Source: Bacteroidales bacterium UBA6340
GTDB lineage: Bacteria; Bacteroidota; Bacteroidia; Bacteroidales; Paludibacteraceae
Reading direction: 5' to 3'
DNA: 14,191 bases
NCBI GenBank assembly: GCA_002440265.1
Contig: DJSG01000065.1
Coordinates: 1-14,191, forward strand
Part shown: positions 12,709-14,191 of the stretch, in pieces
Layout: every line of letters starts with the position of its first letter
Numbering within the stretch: position 1 is the stretch's first letter
Made by a program: the position numbers and the translations under genes
Notes under the pieces: generated by a model
Databases searched by the model: none
Seen by the model: the letters and a program-made list of their open reading frames with translations, nothing else
Told to the model about the DNA's origin: nothing

Positions 12709-13842
12709 ATGGTACAAGGAATTAATCGCTCATTTATCTATGGCGTTTCGGTGTCCGGCGACAACTTTACGGACAGAATCAAAGAAACGCGCCGTCTGAA
12801 AATGGACTTTGAGAACGGTCTCAATGTGGTGCTCATCTCTCCTCGACGGATGGGGAAAACCTCCCTCGTGAAGAAAGTGCAACAGGTAGTGGATTCGTCG
12901 ATAGTTCACACCGTGTATCTGGACATCTACGACTGCAAATCGGAATATGATTTCTACAACAAGTTTGCTGAATCTATACTCAAGCAAACCTCAGGCAGAA
13001 TGGAAATCTTCTTGGAAAAGACCAAGAAATTCCTGACGCGCTTGACACCGAAAATTTCCTTTAGCCATGATCCTACTGCCGAGTATTCGGTTTCGCTGGG
13101 TATTACCCCAAAGGAATATGCTCCGGAGGAGATACTTCAGTTGCCGGAACTCATTGCGCAGCAGATAGGAAAGCATATCGTGGTCTGCATAGACGAGTTC
13201 CAGCAAGTGGCGGAATGGCACGATACATTACAGATACAGAAACGTATGCGTGGCGTATGGCAGCATCAGAAACATGTATCTTACTGCCTGTTCGGTAGCC
13301 GACAGCACATGATGAACCAACTCTTCCAAAGCAAGTCAATGCCGTTCTACCAGTTTGGCGAACCAAATTACCTGCAACCTATCCCTACGGAAGACTGGAT
13401 ACCGTTCATTCATCAGAAGTTCACCGACAAGGGACTGACAATATCCGAGGAGCATATCCGTACCATTTGCAATACGGTCCAAAATCAATCGTCTTATGTC
13501 CAGCAATTGGCGTGGAACGTGATGATTAACACCGATACCGAAGTTACGGAACAGACCATACAAGCAGGTATCAGCGACCTGCTTATCCAATGTACGCCGC
13601 TCTTTATGGAGCAAACAGGAGGGCTGTCAAGTTACCAAATGAACTTCTTGAAAGCCATTGCTGCGGGGCAACATAATCAGTTCACATCGGCATCCGTGCT
13701 TCAGGAATATCAACTGGGAAGCAAGTCCAATGTGGAGCGTATTCAGAACGTCCTGCGCGAAAAAGACTATATTGTATCCACTCCGAACGGTCTATTCTTC
13801 TCCGACCCCATTATGGAACTATGGCTGAAATCCAAACTCTGA
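12709..13842 (+). CDS. COG1672-type ATPase (archaeal-ATPase-like domain) with C-terminal winged helix
   Basis: The product has 377 residues and is a cytoplasmic STAND-like ATPase of the COG1672/PF01637 type. It shows Walker A SPRRMGKTSL (44-53; the first glycine of the classic motif is serine, as is common here), Walker B HIVVCIDEFQQV (156-167), then SYCLFGSRQHMM (191-202) at the sensor strand. The lid region is EPNYLQPIPTEDWIPFI (218-234). The C-terminal about 70 residues (QMNFLKAIAAGQ ... LREKDYIV ... FSDPIMELWL) look like a winged helix. The family's cellular role is not established. It is unrelated in detail to the COG1373 ATPase at 3142-4302: the order after the NTPase core differs and there is no nuclease-like end. 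It stands alone with its own promoter and tandem palindromic sites, and shares no operon with its neighbours. Confidence 0.92.
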   Translation: MVQGINRSFIYGVSVSGDNFTDRIKETRRLKMDFENGLNVVLISPRRMGKTSLVKKVQQVVDSSIVHTVYLDIYDCKSEYDFYNKFAESILKQTSGRMEIFLEKTKKFLTRLTPKISFSHDPTAEYSVSLGITPKEYAPEEILQLPELIAQQIGKHIVVCIDEFQQVAEWHDTLQIQKRMRGVWQHQKHVSYCLFGSRQHMMNQLFQSKSMPFYQFGEPNYLQPIPTEDWIPFIHQKFTDKGLTISEEHIRTICNTVQNQSSYVQQLAWNVMINTDTEVTEQTIQAGISDLLIQCTPLFMEQTGGLSSYQMNFLKAIAAGQHNQFTSASVLQEYQLGSKSNVERIQNVLREKDYIVSTPNGLFFSDPIMELWLKSKL

Positions 13843-13900
13843 ATTCCGCATAGAGCGGATTCTTGTAAGTCCAATAGTACTTTTACAAAAATCATCTATC

Positions 13901-13950
13901 CTAAAAACAACAGAGCGATTGCTCGGTATTGCACCAAGCAGTCGCCCTGT
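13901..13950 (-). terminator. Rho-independent terminator of the gene at the right edge
   Basis: On the minus strand a 14-bp stem (13950-13937 with 13923-13910) with one G-U pair and one mismatch closes a 13-base loop. TTG and then five T (13907-13903) follow. It lies 18 bases past the stop of the minus-strand gene ending at 13969. Its plus-strand reading lacks a T run. Confidence 0.65.
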
Positions 13951-13968
13951 TTCAAATCTGACAAAACA

Positions 13969-14191
13969 TTATTTCTTCACCACACGTTTTGCACTTGTGG
14001 GGAACGGGTTCTCACCAAGGTGTACACGCGATTGGTCACCAATGAAATACTGTGGTTCTTCAGATGCCTGCATCTTGACCTTGCGCGGTGCATTCTCTGC
14101 ATCAACCATATTGGTGTATTCTTCCGAATAAATGCGCATATCATAGGGTTCTACAATGCCCGTAACTTTTGTCTTGCCATCTTCTTCCACT
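13969..14191 (-). CDS. C-terminal part of an unrecognised protein (5' end outside window)
   Basis: The last 74 codons of a minus-strand gene are open to the window edge. The GTG at 14190 is most likely an internal valine, so the gene continues to the right. The visible part is soluble, rich in charged residues and without membrane segments. It holds VTGIVEPYDMRIYSEEYTNM, a basic patch NAPRKVKMQ, then EEPQYFIGDQSRVHLGENPF and a lysine/arginine tail KRVVKK. A short strand-rich fold is plausible. No family is recognised and no function is proposed. A minus-strand terminator follows at 13901-13950, supporting that this is a real, expressed gene end. Confidence 0.72.
   Translation of the reverse strand, partial: VEEDGKTKVTGIVEPYDMRIYSEEYTNMVDAENAPRKVKMQASEEPQYFIGDQSRVHLGENPFPTSAKRVVKK

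Noticed and set aside
13841..13863. Hairpin just after the second ATPase's stop as its terminator
   Set aside because: It has eight pairs with a bulged T, overlaps the stop codon and lacks a T run, so it is too weak to call.

Overview
The window looks like a chromosomal segment from a Bacteroidales bacterium (Bacteroides/Prevotella-like); a genus cannot be fixed from the sequence alone. Three things support this. The clear promoters have the Bacteroidetes form (TTG near -33, 20 bases, TAnnTTTG near -7). Genes lack strong Shine-Dalgarno sequences. The gene content (head-GIN/DUF2807 with PspC and PadR, PepSY-like secreted proteins, COG1373 ATPases) is typical of that group.

Layout, left to right. 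Positions 1-1892 run on the plus strand: the tail of a protein with a RAMA-like C-terminus, gcvT (glycine cleavage T protein) and a small lipoprotein, closed by a good terminator. Positions 1965-4302 run on the minus strand: an AI-2E-family permease downstream of a COG1373/DUF4143 AAA ATPase. An exact 32-bp repeat with a 17-bp palindrome lies immediately upstream of each of these two genes. Positions 4349-4972 are non-coding, with several inverted repeats, a promoter and a long leader holding two C/G-rich hairpins.

Positions 4973-7456 form a plus-strand envelope operon: a PepSY-like exported protein, a 64-residue PspC protein, a PadR regulator, and an unusual membrane protein. That last protein joins the cytoplasmic N-terminus usual for Bacteroidetes PspC proteins to four membrane segments and a head-GIN beta-helix. 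After a terminator and a small tandem repeat, positions 7994-12384 are minus-strand housekeeping genes: aspA (aspartase, own promoter and terminator), a COG0731-type radical SAM protein and dnaG (primase, apparent TTG start). The last two are probably co-transcribed.

Positions 12615-13842 hold a second, unrelated ATPase (COG1672-like) with its own promoter and tandem palindromic sites at the predicted transcription start. The window ends with the C-terminus of an unrecognised minus-strand gene and its terminator.

The most distinctive signals are the palindromes placed at the predicted transcription starts of the two unrelated ATPase genes, the repeat-bounded ATPase unit in front of the permease, and the rearranged PspC/PadR/head-GIN operon with inverted repeats at its promoter sites. 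No tRNA, rRNA, CRISPR array, transposase or integrase was seen.
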